From Paracoccaceae bacterium (GTDB lineage Bacteria > Pseudomonadota > Alphaproteobacteria > Rhodobacterales > Rhodobacteraceae): a stretch of 14,665 nt of DNA. The first letter of the stretch is position 1; each line of letters begins with the position of its first letter. Shown one piece after another: positions 6,610 to 13,750 of this stretch. Both the position numbers and the translations under genes were made by a program. Below the pieces are notes generated by a model. The model saw only the letters and a program-made list of their open reading frames with translations, did no database searches and had not been told where the DNA came from. The stretch lies in NCBI GenBank assembly GCA_003565055.1, contig PXDM01000226.1, positions 1 through 14,665 on the forward strand, read 5' to 3'.

Positions 6610-7890
6610 TCACCCGTTGGAGGCCGCCACGCGCAGGCCGGGCTTGCCCGATCCGCCGTCGCCCGAATGCGTGTCCATGAATTCCATCACCAGCGGGCGG
6701 ATATTGTCGCGCCAAGACCGGCCCGCGAAGATGCCATAATGGCCGGCGCCGGGTTCCAGATGGCTCGCCTTCTGCGCATCCGACAGACCGGTGAGCAAAT
6801 CGAGCGCCGCCAGACATTGCCCCGGCGCGCTGATATCGTCCTTCTCGCCCTCGACGATCTTCACGGCAACATTGGTGACCTTGGCGCAATCGACCTTGTG
6901 GCCCGCGACCGTAAAGGCGTTGCGCGCGATTTCGCGGTTCTTGAATATCCGCTCCACAGTCGAGAGATAGAATTCCGCTGTCATATCCATGACCGAGAGA
7001 TATTCGTCATAGAAGCGGTTATGCTTGTCGCGCTCGCCGCCCTGCCCCTGCGCCTCGGCCGAGATCTTGTCCGAAAAAGCCTGCGCATGGCGTTCGAGAT
7101 TCATCGAGATGAAGCCACCAAGCTGCAACAGGCCCGGATAGACCAGCCGTCCGACACCCTTATATTTGAACCCAACGCGCTGGATCGCGAGATGCTCCAG
7201 CTGCCCCATGGTCACGCGGCTGCCGAAATCCGTCACTTCCGTCGGGGCCGCATCCGGATCGACCGGCCCGCCGATCAGCGTGAGTGTGCGCGGCTGGGCT
7301 TCGGGGTCTTTCTCCGCCAGATACGCCGTCGCCGCCAGCGCCAGTGGCACGGGCTGGCAAACCGCGATCACATGCGTATCGGGCCCCAGATGGCGCAGGA
7401 AATCGGCGATATATAGCGTGTAATCCTCGACGTCGAATTTGCCCTCGGACACCGGGATATCGCGGGCATTGTGCCAGTCGGTGATCCAGATTTCGCAATC
7501 GGGCAACAGGCTTGCGACAGTGGAGCGCAAGAGCGTCGAATAATGCCCCGACATCGGCGCGCAAAGCAGCACGCGGCGCGACTTCTCAGGCCGCCCATGG
7601 ACCTTGAAGCGCAGCAGGTCTCCGAAGGCGCGGCCCACTTCGATCACTTCCTCGACCATGTGATCGCGCCCGTCTTCGGCCACGACAGAGGTGATGCCCC
7701 AATCGGGCTTGATCACCATCCGCGCGAAGCTGCGTTCCGTGACCCGCCCCCAGGCGGACATCACCTTGAACATCGGGTTCGGGACCATGCCCCAGACCGG
7801 GTAGGATGCACAGGCGCGCGCAGAGGCGCCGATCCATTCATTGGTGTTGCGAATGGATTCCATCAGATCGTAGGATGCCATACCCTTCAT
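6610..7890 (-). CDS. phaZ: Intracellular polyhydroxyalkanoate depolymerase PhaZ
   Basis: The 426-residue protein matches the intracellular PhaZ family (about 400-420 residues) that degrades native PHA granules to hydroxyacid units during carbon shortage. The N-terminus contains NPMFKVMSAWGRVTERSF, the central part LLCAPMSGHYSTLLRSTVASLLPD (108-131) and TDWHNARDIP. The nucleophile is a cysteine in the lipase-box-like AVCQPVPLAL (Cys178), as in intracellular depolymerases of the Ralstonia type. Likely triad partners are Asp351 or Asp352 in EGEKDDISAPGQ and His384 in GAGHYGIFAGRSW. I kept the first ATG because GGGGA precedes it by 6 bases, while for the ATG three codons later the purine stretch would be too close. 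It diverges from phaC across 129 bp and ends in its own terminator. Confidence 0.95.
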   Translation of the reverse strand: MKGMASYDLMESIRNTNEWIGASARACASYPVWGMVPNPMFKVMSAWGRVTERSFARMVIKPDWGITSVVAEDGRDHMVEEVIEVGRAFGDLLRFKVHGRPEKSRRVLLCAPMSGHYSTLLRSTVASLLPDCEIWITDWHNARDIPVSEGKFDVEDYTLYIADFLRHLGPDTHVIAVCQPVPLALAATAYLAEKDPEAQPRTLTLIGGPVDPDAAPTEVTDFGSRVTMGQLEHLAIQRVGFKYKGVGRLVYPGLLQLGGFISMNLERHAQAFSDKISAEAQGQGGERDKHNRFYDEYLSVMDMTAEFYLSTVERIFKNREIARNAFTVAGHKVDCAKVTNVAVKIVEGEKDDISAPGQCLAALDLLTGLSDAQKASHLEPGAGHYGIFAGRSWRDNIRPLVMEFMDTHSGDGGSGKPGLRVAASNG

Positions 7891-7938
7891 GTGTGTCCCC
7901 TTGACTTCACGGCCGGTTGCCCAGCCGGGAAACGCCGC

Positions 7939-7967
7939 TTTAAATTATATCTCGGCACAGTTAAGAT
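7939..7967 (+). promoter_or_regulatory. Candidate phaC promoter
   Basis: TTTAAA (7939-7944), a 17-base spacer and TAAGAT (7962-7967) fit a housekeeping promoter with four of six matches in each box. Transcription would begin near 7974, about 46 bases before the phaC start. The -10 overlaps the left arm of the inverted repeat at 7963-7983. Confidence 0.45.
7944..7949 (-). promoter_or_regulatory. Candidate -10 box of the phaZ promoter
   Basis: The minus strand reads TATAAT here, a perfect -10 consensus, about 54 bases before the phaZ start codon. The matching -35 region (around 7967-7972) is poor and falls inside the inverted repeat at 7963-7983. The phaZ and phaC core promoters therefore interleave. 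Confidence 0.5.
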
Positions 7968-7983
7968 AGTGTGGAGCTATCTT
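7963..7983. promoter_or_regulatory. Inverted-repeat operator shared by phaZ and phaC
   Basis: AAGATAG (7963-7969) and CTATCTT (7977-7983) are perfect 7-bp arms around the 7-base spacer TGTGGAG. The element overlaps the proposed phaC -10 and the -35 position of phaZ, so a bound protein could control both directions. It does not resemble the TGC-rich PhaR sites elsewhere in the locus, so another regulator is likely. Confidence 0.6.
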
Positions 7984-8019
7984 TGCTGCATCTGCGAAGA
8001 ATAGGGGGGAAAAGCAATC

Positions 8020-9822
8020 ATGACAACTTCTGAATATGACGATGATCAAAAACTGGTCCGAATGAAGGAAAATCTGGCACGGATCGAAGAACTGACGCAC
8101 CGCCTGACCGACGCACTCGCGCATCGCCACCAGCCCCGCCAGAGCCTGCAAGCCCCCGATTCGGAACTTTTCGTGCATGCTGTCACGGCCTACTGGACCG
8201 AGATGGCCAAGAACCCGTCGAAAGCGCTGGAGCAGCAACTCGACTACTGGGGCAAGGCGCTCAAGCACCATATCGAGGCGCAGGAGGTTCTACGCCGTGG
8301 CAAACTCGCCGCCCCCGAGGACCACACCCCCGACGACCGCCGCTTCGCCAATCCGCTGTGGAAGACGCATCCCTATTTCAACTATATCAAGCAGCAATAC
8401 CTGCTCGCCACCGAGGCCATGACCACCGCCGTAGAGGATCTCGATTCGATCCCGGATCGCGAAAAGCGTCGCCTTGGCTATTTCACGCAGCAGATCGTCG
8501 ACATGATGGCCCCCACGAATTTCCTCGCCACCAATCCCGATGCGCTTTTGAAGGCCGTCGAGACCGAAGGCGAGAGCCTTGTGCGCGGGCTCGAAAACCT
8601 CGTGCGCGATATCGAGGCCAATAAGGGCGAATTGCTGGTCACGCTTGCTGACAAGGACGCCTTCAAGGTCGGCGAGGATCTGGCGACGACGCCGGGCAAG
8701 GTCGTATACCGCAATCGCCTGTTCGAGTTGATCCAATACACGCCCACCACCGAGAAGGTCCGGCGCACGCCGCTGATCATCTTCCCGCCCTGGATCAACA
8801 AATTCTACGTCATGGACCTCAAGCCCAAGAACAGCCTGATCAAATGGATCGTGGATCAGGGCTATACGCTGTTTGTCGTGTCATGGGTCAATCCCGACGC
8901 CTCTTATGCTGATGTCGGGCTCGATACCTATGTCGAGGAAGGCTATCTGGAAGCGATCCGCGTGGCCCGTGACGTTACCGAAGAGAAGCAGGTCAATGTC
9001 ATCGGCTACTGCATCGCCGGTACGACGCTTTCGCTGACCCTTGCGCTGATGAACAAGCGCGGCGACAAATCGGTGCGCGCGGCCACCTTCTTCACCACGC
9101 TGACGGATTTCTCGGATCAGGGCGAAGTGGGTGTCTTCCTTGAGGATGATTTCGTCGACGGGATCGAGGCGGAATGCAATGACAAGGGCTATCTCGACAG
9201 TTTCTTCATGTCGCGCACCTTCTCTTTCCTGCGCTCCAATGACCTGATCTACGGCCCGGCAATCCGCGCCTATATGATGGGCGAGGCCCCGCCCGCCTTT
9301 GACCTGCTCTACTGGAACGGGGACGGCACCAATCTGCCGGGGCGCATGACGGTCGAATATCTGCGCGGGCTCTGCCAGCAGGACCGCTTCTCAGGCGACA
9401 GTTTCCGTATCTGCGGCGAAGATGTCTCGATCTCGGATGTGAAACACCCGCTCTGCGCCATCGCCTGCGAGACCGATCATATCGCGGCCTGGCGGTCGAG
9501 CTTCCGGGGCATCTCGCGCATGGGGGCGAAGGACAAGACCTTCATCCTGTCGCAATCAGGCCATATCGCCGGGATCATCAATCCACCGTCGAAAAAGAAA
9601 TACGGCCATTACGCGGGCCCTGCCCCAGCAGGCACGCCCGAAGAGTGGAAGGACGCCGCCGATTTCCACGATGGGTCATGGTGGCCGCGCTGGGAAGAAT
9701 GGCTGCGCAAGCGCTCCGGCGCGCTTCTGGAGGCACGGATCCCCGGCGATTCGGCCTATCCGGCGCTCGCGGACGCCCCTGGCACTTATGTCGTCAGCTC
9801 AAAAAACGACGCTATGTCATAG
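8020..9822 (+). CDS. phaC: Class I polyhydroxyalkanoate synthase PhaC
   Basis: The 600-residue protein is the size of class I PHA synthases, which polymerise (R)-3-hydroxyacyl-CoA (chiefly 3-hydroxybutyryl-CoA) at the granule surface. The N-terminal domain (about 45-220) contains NPLWKTHPYFNYIKQQYLL (111-129), typical of the family. The catalytic domain follows: RTPLIIFPPWINKFYVMDL (249-267), the nucleophile Cys331 in the lipase-box-like GYCIAGTTLSL, Asp486 in ACETDHIAAW and His515 in SQSGHIAGIINPP. SKKKYGHY near 524-531 and WWPRWEEW at 554-561 are further family marks. A purine stretch AGGGGGGA lies 9 bases before the ATG. The gene heads phaC-phaP-phaR; the 138-bp gap to phaP carries PhaR-type operators and a separate phaP promoter, so phasin can be expressed on its own. 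Confidence 0.97.
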   Translation: MTTSEYDDDQKLVRMKENLARIEELTHRLTDALAHRHQPRQSLQAPDSELFVHAVTAYWTEMAKNPSKALEQQLDYWGKALKHHIEAQEVLRRGKLAAPEDHTPDDRRFANPLWKTHPYFNYIKQQYLLATEAMTTAVEDLDSIPDREKRRLGYFTQQIVDMMAPTNFLATNPDALLKAVETEGESLVRGLENLVRDIEANKGELLVTLADKDAFKVGEDLATTPGKVVYRNRLFELIQYTPTTEKVRRTPLIIFPPWINKFYVMDLKPKNSLIKWIVDQGYTLFVVSWVNPDASYADVGLDTYVEEGYLEAIRVARDVTEEKQVNVIGYCIAGTTLSLTLALMNKRGDKSVRAATFFTTLTDFSDQGEVGVFLEDDFVDGIEAECNDKGYLDSFFMSRTFSFLRSNDLIYGPAIRAYMMGEAPPAFDLLYWNGDGTNLPGRMTVEYLRGLCQQDRFSGDSFRICGEDVSISDVKHPLCAIACETDHIAAWRSSFRGISRMGAKDKTFILSQSGHIAGIINPPSKKKYGHYAGPAPAGTPEEWKDAADFHDGSWWPRWEEWLRKRSGALLEARIPGDSAYPALADAPGTYVVSSKNDAMS

Positions 9823-9829
9823 GCTTGCC

Positions 9830-9862
9830 GCTGCGGCGCAGCAATATTGCTGCGGCGCAGCA
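9830..9862. promoter_or_regulatory. Tandem PhaR-type operators before phaP
   Basis: GCTGCGGCGCAGCA occurs twice as a 14-bp direct repeat, at 9830-9843 and 9849-9862. Each copy is itself an inverted repeat CTGC-GGC-GCAG (9831-9841 and 9850-9860). The centres are 19 bases apart, nearly two helical turns, so two dimers could bind one DNA face. CTGC-N3-GCAG is, as I recall, the motif described for Rhodobacter PhaR. The pair lies just upstream of the phaP promoter. Confidence 0.8.
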
Positions 9863-9868
9863 TTTTTT
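9848..9868 (+). terminator. Possible weak terminator or attenuator between phaC and phaP
   Basis: TGCTGC and GCAGCA (9848-9853 and 9857-9862) form a 6-bp stem around the 3-base loop GGC and are followed immediately by TTTTTT (9863-9868). The stem is short for a terminator. A larger fold is also possible because CGCAGCAATATTGCTGCG (9840-9852 region and flanks) is an 18-bp palindrome spanning the two operators. Confidence 0.35.
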
Positions 9869-9870
9869 CC

Positions 9871-9899
9871 TTGAAATGCCGCAGTGCAGCATGCATATT
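9871..9899 (+). promoter_or_regulatory. Candidate phaP promoter with a third PhaR-like half site
   Basis: TTGAAA (9871-9876), a 17-base spacer and CATATT (9894-9899) form a plausible housekeeping promoter, with five and four of six matches. The spacer contains CCGCAGTGCAG (9879-9889), one base different from CTGC-N3-GCAG, so a repressor bound there would block polymerase directly. Transcription would start about 55 bases before the phaP ATG. Confidence 0.6.
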
Positions 9900-9960
9900 G
9901 AGCCTCAGAAGCAGGGAAGACGAGACTGACCTGCCCCACATGGACCCAAGGAGAAAACCC

Positions 9961-10407
9961 ATGGCTAACTCGACCGACTACACCAAAATGATGAAAGACA
10001 TGATGGGTTCGTTCCCGATGGACACATCCGCCATGCAGGACGCGTTCAAATCGCAAGCTGCTCTGGCTGAGAAAATGAGCAAGGTTGCTCTGGAAGCTGC
10101 TGAAAAGTCGACCGAAGTTTCGACCAAATGGACCAAGACCACGCTGGCCAAAGTCGGTGAAGTGTCGTCCGTGAAGGAAGATCCGGCTGACTACACCAAA
10201 GCCATGACCGATTTCGCTTCGGCTCAGGCTGAGGTTGCTGCAGAGCATGTCGCTGCTTTCGCTGAAATCGCGAAAAAAGTGCAGATGGACACGGTTGAGC
10301 TGCTGATGGCTGCTGGCAAGGACCTGCAGGAAGAAACCACTGCTGCTGTCAAGAAAGCAACCGACACGGCGACCAAAGCTGCCAAAACGGCTTCGACCGC
10401 GAAGTAA
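9961..10407 (+). CDS. phaP: Phasin PhaP, granule-coat protein
   Basis: The 148-residue protein MANSTDYTKMMKDMMGSF... is a small helical phasin, rich in Ala, Lys, Glu and Met, without cysteine. It has long amphipathic helices (about 22-70 and 75-128) and an Ala/Lys/Thr-rich tail (129-148) that resembles the flexible, basic tails of some phasins. Phasins coat PHA granules and control their number and size. I chose the ATG at 9961 because AAGGAG precedes it by 7 bases; the frame remains open upstream to 9847 but that part crosses the promoter. Codon use is distinctive: 21 of 31 alanine codons are GCT, while neighbouring genes prefer GCC and GCG, as expected for a very highly expressed protein. 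It lies between phaC and phaR and has its own promoter and terminator. Confidence 0.93.
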   Translation: MANSTDYTKMMKDMMGSFPMDTSAMQDAFKSQAALAEKMSKVALEAAEKSTEVSTKWTKTTLAKVGEVSSVKEDPADYTKAMTDFASAQAEVAAEHVAAFAEIAKKVQMDTVELLMAAGKDLQEETTAAVKKATDTATKAAKTASTAK

Positions 10408-10457
10408 GCTGCCAGACTTCGCCGGGGTCTGTCACCTCCCGGATAGAACCCGAACAG

Positions 10458-10489
10458 GGGCGAGCGGTCACGCTCGCCTCTTTTCTTTT
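10458..10489 (+). terminator. Rho-independent terminator of phaP
   Basis: GGCGAGCG (10459-10466) and CGCTCGCC (10471-10478) form a perfect 8-bp stem around the loop GTCA, followed by TCTTTTCTTTT. It lies about 50 bases after the phaP stop and separates the phasin transcript from phaR. Confidence 0.88.
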
Positions 10490-10521
10490 GTGCAATGCAC
10501 GTCTAGTCTCGCTGCAATGCA
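10490..10521. promoter_or_regulatory. Paired TGCA-N-TGCA elements before phaR
   Basis: TGCAATGCA occurs at 10491-10499 (within the perfect repeat GTGCA-A-TGCAC, 10490-10500) and again at 10513-10521, 22 bases apart. Each is an inverted repeat of TGCA with a 1-base centre. They lie 26-56 bases before the phaR start, directly after the phaP terminator, and are good candidates for PhaR autoregulation because they share the TGC/GCA half-site theme. Confidence 0.6.
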
Positions 10522-10546
10522 ATATCGAATGGTCGAGGGGAGAACC

Positions 10547-11089
10547 ATGTCCGATGCTCAAAAACCGCTTCTGATCAAGCGATATGCCAGCCGTCGTCTC
10601 TACAACACCGAGACCAGCGATTATGTGACGCTCGAAGACATCGCAGGTTTCATCCGTGATGGCCGCGAAGTGCAGATCGTGGACCTGAAATCCGGCGATG
10701 ACCTGACGCGCCAGTATCTTCTCCAGATCATTGCCGAGCACGAAAGCCGCGGCGAGAACGTCCTGCCCATCGACGTGCTGACCGATCTCGTGCGCAGCTA
10801 TTCCACGCAGGCCCAAAGCGTCGTGCCCGAATTTCTGGCCATGTCCTTCGAGATGCTGCGCGAGGGCCAGTCGCAGATCATGGAGAACATGAGCAAAGCC
10901 AATCCCATGGCCGCCATGCCCGGCTTTGACGAGATGCAGCGCCAGCAGCAGGCTTTCATGAAAACCATGATGGCGGGCTGGCCCGGTCTTCCTGCGAGCA
11001 AGGACGCCCCCGAGGACAAGGACGAGTTGACCGATATCAAGAAGCAACTCGCCGAATTGCAGCAAAAGCTCGCGGGCATGAACAAGTAA
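10547..11089 (+). CDS. phaR: PHA synthesis repressor PhaR
   Basis: The 180-residue protein contains the diagnostic N-terminal DNA-binding domain of PhaR (PHB accumulation regulator): LLIKRYASRRLYNTETSDYV (8-27) then TLEDIAGFIRDGREVQIVD (28-46) and SGDDLTRQYLLQIIAEHE (49-66). The second domain (about 75-115) holds PEFLAMSFEMLREGQSQ. The Met/Gln-rich middle and a terminal coiled coil (LTDIKKQLAELQQKLAGM, 161-178) fit polymer binding and oligomerisation. PhaR binds DNA when free and is titrated away by nascent PHA granules, which derepresses the phasin gene. The ATG at 10547 is preceded by GAGGGGAGA; the frame upstream of it lies in the operator region and is not used. The gene is convergent with puuB, with only 13 bases between stop codons. 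Confidence 0.96.
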   Translation: MSDAQKPLLIKRYASRRLYNTETSDYVTLEDIAGFIRDGREVQIVDLKSGDDLTRQYLLQIIAEHESRGENVLPIDVLTDLVRSYSTQAQSVVPEFLAMSFEMLREGQSQIMENMSKANPMAAMPGFDEMQRQQQAFMKTMMAGWPGLPASKDAPEDKDELTDIKKQLAELQQKLAGMNK

Positions 11090-11094
11090 GCGGC

Positions 11095-11115
11095 GCTGGG
11101 GCTTACCGCCCCAGC
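11095..11115. terminator. Hairpin between convergent phaR and puuB
   Basis: GCTGGGGC (11095-11102) pairs perfectly with GCCCCAGC (11108-11115) around the loop TTACC, which contains the puuB stop codon. It sits 6 bases after the phaR stop and could stop transcripts from both sides. There is no T tract, so confidence is moderate. Confidence 0.5.
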
Positions 11116-12398
11116 CGGTCGCGCAGCGCATACCAGCTCATCGCCAGCGCCAACAGCGGGTTGCGCAGCATCGGCCCGCCGGGAAAGCCCGGCAGCCGGA
11201 TGCCTGCCAGCAGATCGAAGCGCTCCGCCTGCCCGGCGAGCGCCTCGGCCATGATTTGCCCCGCAAGCGTCGCCAGCGCCACCCCGTGGCCCGAATAGCC
11301 CGAGGCCGAGAGCACATTCGGCGCGACCCGCGCGAAACAGGGCAGCCGCGTCATGGTGATCGCGAGCGTGCCGCCCCAGGCATACTCAATCGGCGTCTCG
11401 GCCAGTTGCGGAAAGACCTCCAGCATCGGCTTGCGCACTGTGCGGATCAGATCGGGGAAGCGGTAGCCATAGCTTTCGCCGCCGCCAAAAAGCAGCCGGT
11501 CGTCTTCGGACATGCGGAAATAATTCACCACGAATTTGCTGTCGGCCACGGCGAGGTCGCGGGCCAGCACGGTCCCTTCCGCCAAAGGCGCCGTCGCAAT
11601 GATGAAATTGTTGATCGGCATGACCTTGGCCGCCACTTGCGGCACCAGCCCGCCCAGATAGCCATTCGCCGCGATCAGCACATGATCCGCTTCGACATGC
11701 CCCTGCGCAGTCTGCACGCGCACGCGCGGCCCGTGCTGAATGTCCACGACCAGCGCGCCCTCGAAAATCTGCGCCCCCGCCGCCACAGCCCCGCGGGCAA
11801 GCCCGAAAGCATAGCGCAGCGGGTGCAGATGCCCTGCCCCGTGATCGAGCACCCCGCCCTGATAGGCCCGCGTGCGCACGATGGCCTGCATGGCGTCGCG
11901 GTCCAGCGTCTCGATCTCGGTGTAATCATACTCCCGCGCCAGTTTCTCGGCATAGGCATGGCTATGGGGCACATCGCGGCCATGCCAATCGGCATGGATC
12001 ACACCGGGCTTATAGGCGCAGTCAATCCCCAGACGCGCGATCAGCGCCTGCACCAGATCGCGCGCCTCCAGCCCGATGGCCCAGAGCTTGCGCGCATCCT
12101 CGCGCCCGACCATACGCTCCAGCGCATCCTGCTCGATCCGCTGCCCCGGCCCCACCTGCCCGCCATTGCGCCCCGACGCGCCAAAGCCCACGCGATGGGC
12201 CTCCAGCACCGTCACTGAATAGCCGCGCTCGGCCAGATGCAGCGCCGCCGAGAGCCCCGTATAGCCCGCGCCGATGATACAGACATCCGCCCGATGCGCG
12301 CCCTTCAGCGCCGGGAATGGCGCAAGCGGTGTGGCCGAGGCCGCATACCAGCTTGGCGGATATTCCCCCGCCCGGTCATTGGCGAAAAGCAGGTTCAT
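11103..12398 (-). CDS. puuB: FAD-dependent amine oxidoreductase, PuuB type
   Basis: The 431-residue protein is a DAO-superfamily flavoprotein. It starts with the marker YPPSWYAAS (13-21) seen in gamma-glutamylputrescine oxidases, followed by the dinucleotide-binding fold ADVCIIGAGYTGLSAALHLAERG (37-59, GxGxxG at 43-48), VTVLEAHRVGFGASGRNGGQ (62-81) and a C-terminal FAD segment with SASGYSGHGVALATLAGQ. PuuB oxidises gamma-glutamylputrescine to the aldehyde in the Puu pathway. Here it lies directly after a PuuA-type ligase with an ATGA overlap (start ATG shares bases with the ligase stop), which supports coupled function. The exact amine (putrescine, spermidine or another) is not shown by sequence. 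A glycine/sarcosine oxidase role is a less likely alternative because of the N-terminal marker and neighbours. Confidence 0.88.
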   Translation of the reverse strand: MNLLFANDRAGEYPPSWYAASATPLAPFPALKGAHRADVCIIGAGYTGLSAALHLAERGYSVTVLEAHRVGFGASGRNGGQVGPGQRIEQDALERMVGREDARKLWAIGLEARDLVQALIARLGIDCAYKPGVIHADWHGRDVPHSHAYAEKLAREYDYTEIETLDRDAMQAIVRTRAYQGGVLDHGAGHLHPLRYAFGLARGAVAAGAQIFEGALVVDIQHGPRVRVQTAQGHVEADHVLIAANGYLGGLVPQVAAKVMPINNFIIATAPLAEGTVLARDLAVADSKFVVNYFRMSEDDRLLFGGGESYGYRFPDLIRTVRKPMLEVFPQLAETPIEYAWGGTLAITMTRLPCFARVAPNVLSASGYSGHGVALATLAGQIMAEALAGQAERFDLLAGIRLPGFPGGPMLRNPLLALAMSWYALRDRLGR

Positions 12399-13750
12399 AC
12401 GTTCAACAGCAGATGCTCACGCTCCCAGGGGCTGATCACCTGCAGAAACTCGTTATATTCATCCCGCTTCACCGCCGCATAGATGCGCGAGAATTCCGGG
12501 TCGAGGATCTCATGCAGTCGCGCCGCCTCATCAAAGAGATCAAGCGCGGAGCCCAGGGTGCGCGGCAACTCATCCTCGTCCATATAGGCATTGGTGCGAC
12601 ACTCACTGCGCGGCCCGACCCGCTCTTTCAGCCCCAGATAGCCACAAGCGAGCGAGGCCGCGATGCCCAGATACGGGTTGCAATCCATCCCCGCCAGCCG
12701 GTTCTCGACCCGCCGCGAGGCCGGCGAGGAAATCGGCACGCGCAAGCCCGTCGTGCGGTTGTCATAGCCCCATTCGAGATTGATGGGGGCCGCGAAATCC
12801 GGCACATAGCGGCGGTAGCTGTTCACATAGGGTGCGATCAGCGCGACCGCCGAGGGCAGATGCCGCTGCAACCCCCCGATGAAATGCATGAACGCGTCCG
12901 TGCTCTGCCCGTCTTCGGTCGAAAACAGGTTGCGGCCCGTCGCCACATCCAGCACCGAATGGTGGATATGCATGGCCGAGCCCGGCTCGCCCTCGATGGG
13001 CTTGGCCATGAAGGTCGCGAACATGTCGTGACGCAAGGCCGCCTCGCGGATCATGCGCTTGAAATAGAAGACCTGATCGGCGAGGTTCAGCGGATCGCCA
13101 TGCGCAAGGTTGATCTCCACCTGCCCGGCCCCGCCTTCCTGCAGGATGCCGTCGATCTCCAGCCCCATGGCTTCGGCGAAATCATAGATATCGTCGATCA
13201 CCTTGCCATATTCATCGACCGCCGACATGGAATACGCCTGCCGCGCCGCCGCCCGCCGCCCGCTGCGCCCCATCGGCGGGATGATCGGCATGTTGGGATC
13301 GGTATTGCGCGCAACGAAAAAGAACTCCATCTCGGGCGCGATGACTGGTTGCCAGCCCTCCGCATGGTAGAGCGCCAGCACCCGCTTGAGCACATTGCGC
13401 GGGGCCGTGGCAATCGGGTTGCCCTCCCCGTCTTCCGCGTCATGGATGATCTGCAAGGTCCAGTCCGCCGTCCAGGGCGCGGCTGTCGCGGTCGCGAAAT
13501 CAGGCCGCATGATCATGTCGGGTTCCAGATCCGCCCCGTCCTTGAAATCCGCCCAGCCCCCGGTGATCGTCTGCAGAAAGATCGAGGTCGGCAGGTAGTA
13601 TTTCGCACTCTCGTCGAATTTGAACGCAGGCATGGCCTTGCCCCGCGCCACGCCGGCCATATCGGCGATGATGCACTCGATCTCGTCGAGCCTGCGCCCC
13701 GAGAGGAAATCCTGCGCCGCCTGTGGGGTCTTGTCGCGCCAGCTTGTCAT
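12395..13750 (-). CDS. puuA: Glutamine-synthetase-family gamma-glutamylpolyamine ligase, PuuA type
   Basis: The 451-residue protein is a type-III-like glutamine synthetase homologue. Conserved metal and substrate sites appear in order: PEMEFFF (Glu140, Glu142), EGGAGQVEIN (Glu205, Glu212), the ATP-site stretch GSAMHIHHS (257-265), Arg313/Arg314 in NSYRRYVP, DNRTTGLRVP (330-339) and RRVENRLAG (Glu349). PuuA-type enzymes join glutamate to putrescine or other amines using ATP, protecting the amine before oxidation. The WGYDNRTTGLRVP variant and the neighbouring PuuB-type oxidase favour this over true ammonia-assimilating GlnA. The start overlaps the GATase stop as ATGA, with GGAGG four bases before the ATG inside the upstream gene; the stop overlaps puuB in the same manner. 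The three genes thus form a tightly coupled operon. Confidence 0.9.
   Translation of the reverse strand: MTSWRDKTPQAAQDFLSGRRLDEIECIIADMAGVARGKAMPAFKFDESAKYYLPTSIFLQTITGGWADFKDGADLEPDMIMRPDFATATAAPWTADWTLQIIHDAEDGEGNPIATAPRNVLKRVLALYHAEGWQPVIAPEMEFFFVARNTDPNMPIIPPMGRSGRRAAARQAYSMSAVDEYGKVIDDIYDFAEAMGLEIDGILQEGGAGQVEINLAHGDPLNLADQVFYFKRMIREAALRHDMFATFMAKPIEGEPGSAMHIHHSVLDVATGRNLFSTEDGQSTDAFMHFIGGLQRHLPSAVALIAPYVNSYRRYVPDFAAPINLEWGYDNRTTGLRVPISSPASRRVENRLAGMDCNPYLGIAASLACGYLGLKERVGPRSECRTNAYMDEDELPRTLGSALDLFDEAARLHEILDPEFSRIYAAVKRDEYNEFLQVISPWEREHLLLNV

Noticed and set aside
9847..9960. Upstream start for the phasin gene
   Set aside because: It would lie across the operators and promoter, while AAGGAG precedes the ATG at 9961 and the protein from there matches phasins.
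11256..12218. Plus-strand frame of 320 codons opposite puuB
   Set aside because: Antisense shadow of a clear FAD oxidoreductase; no recognisable domain.
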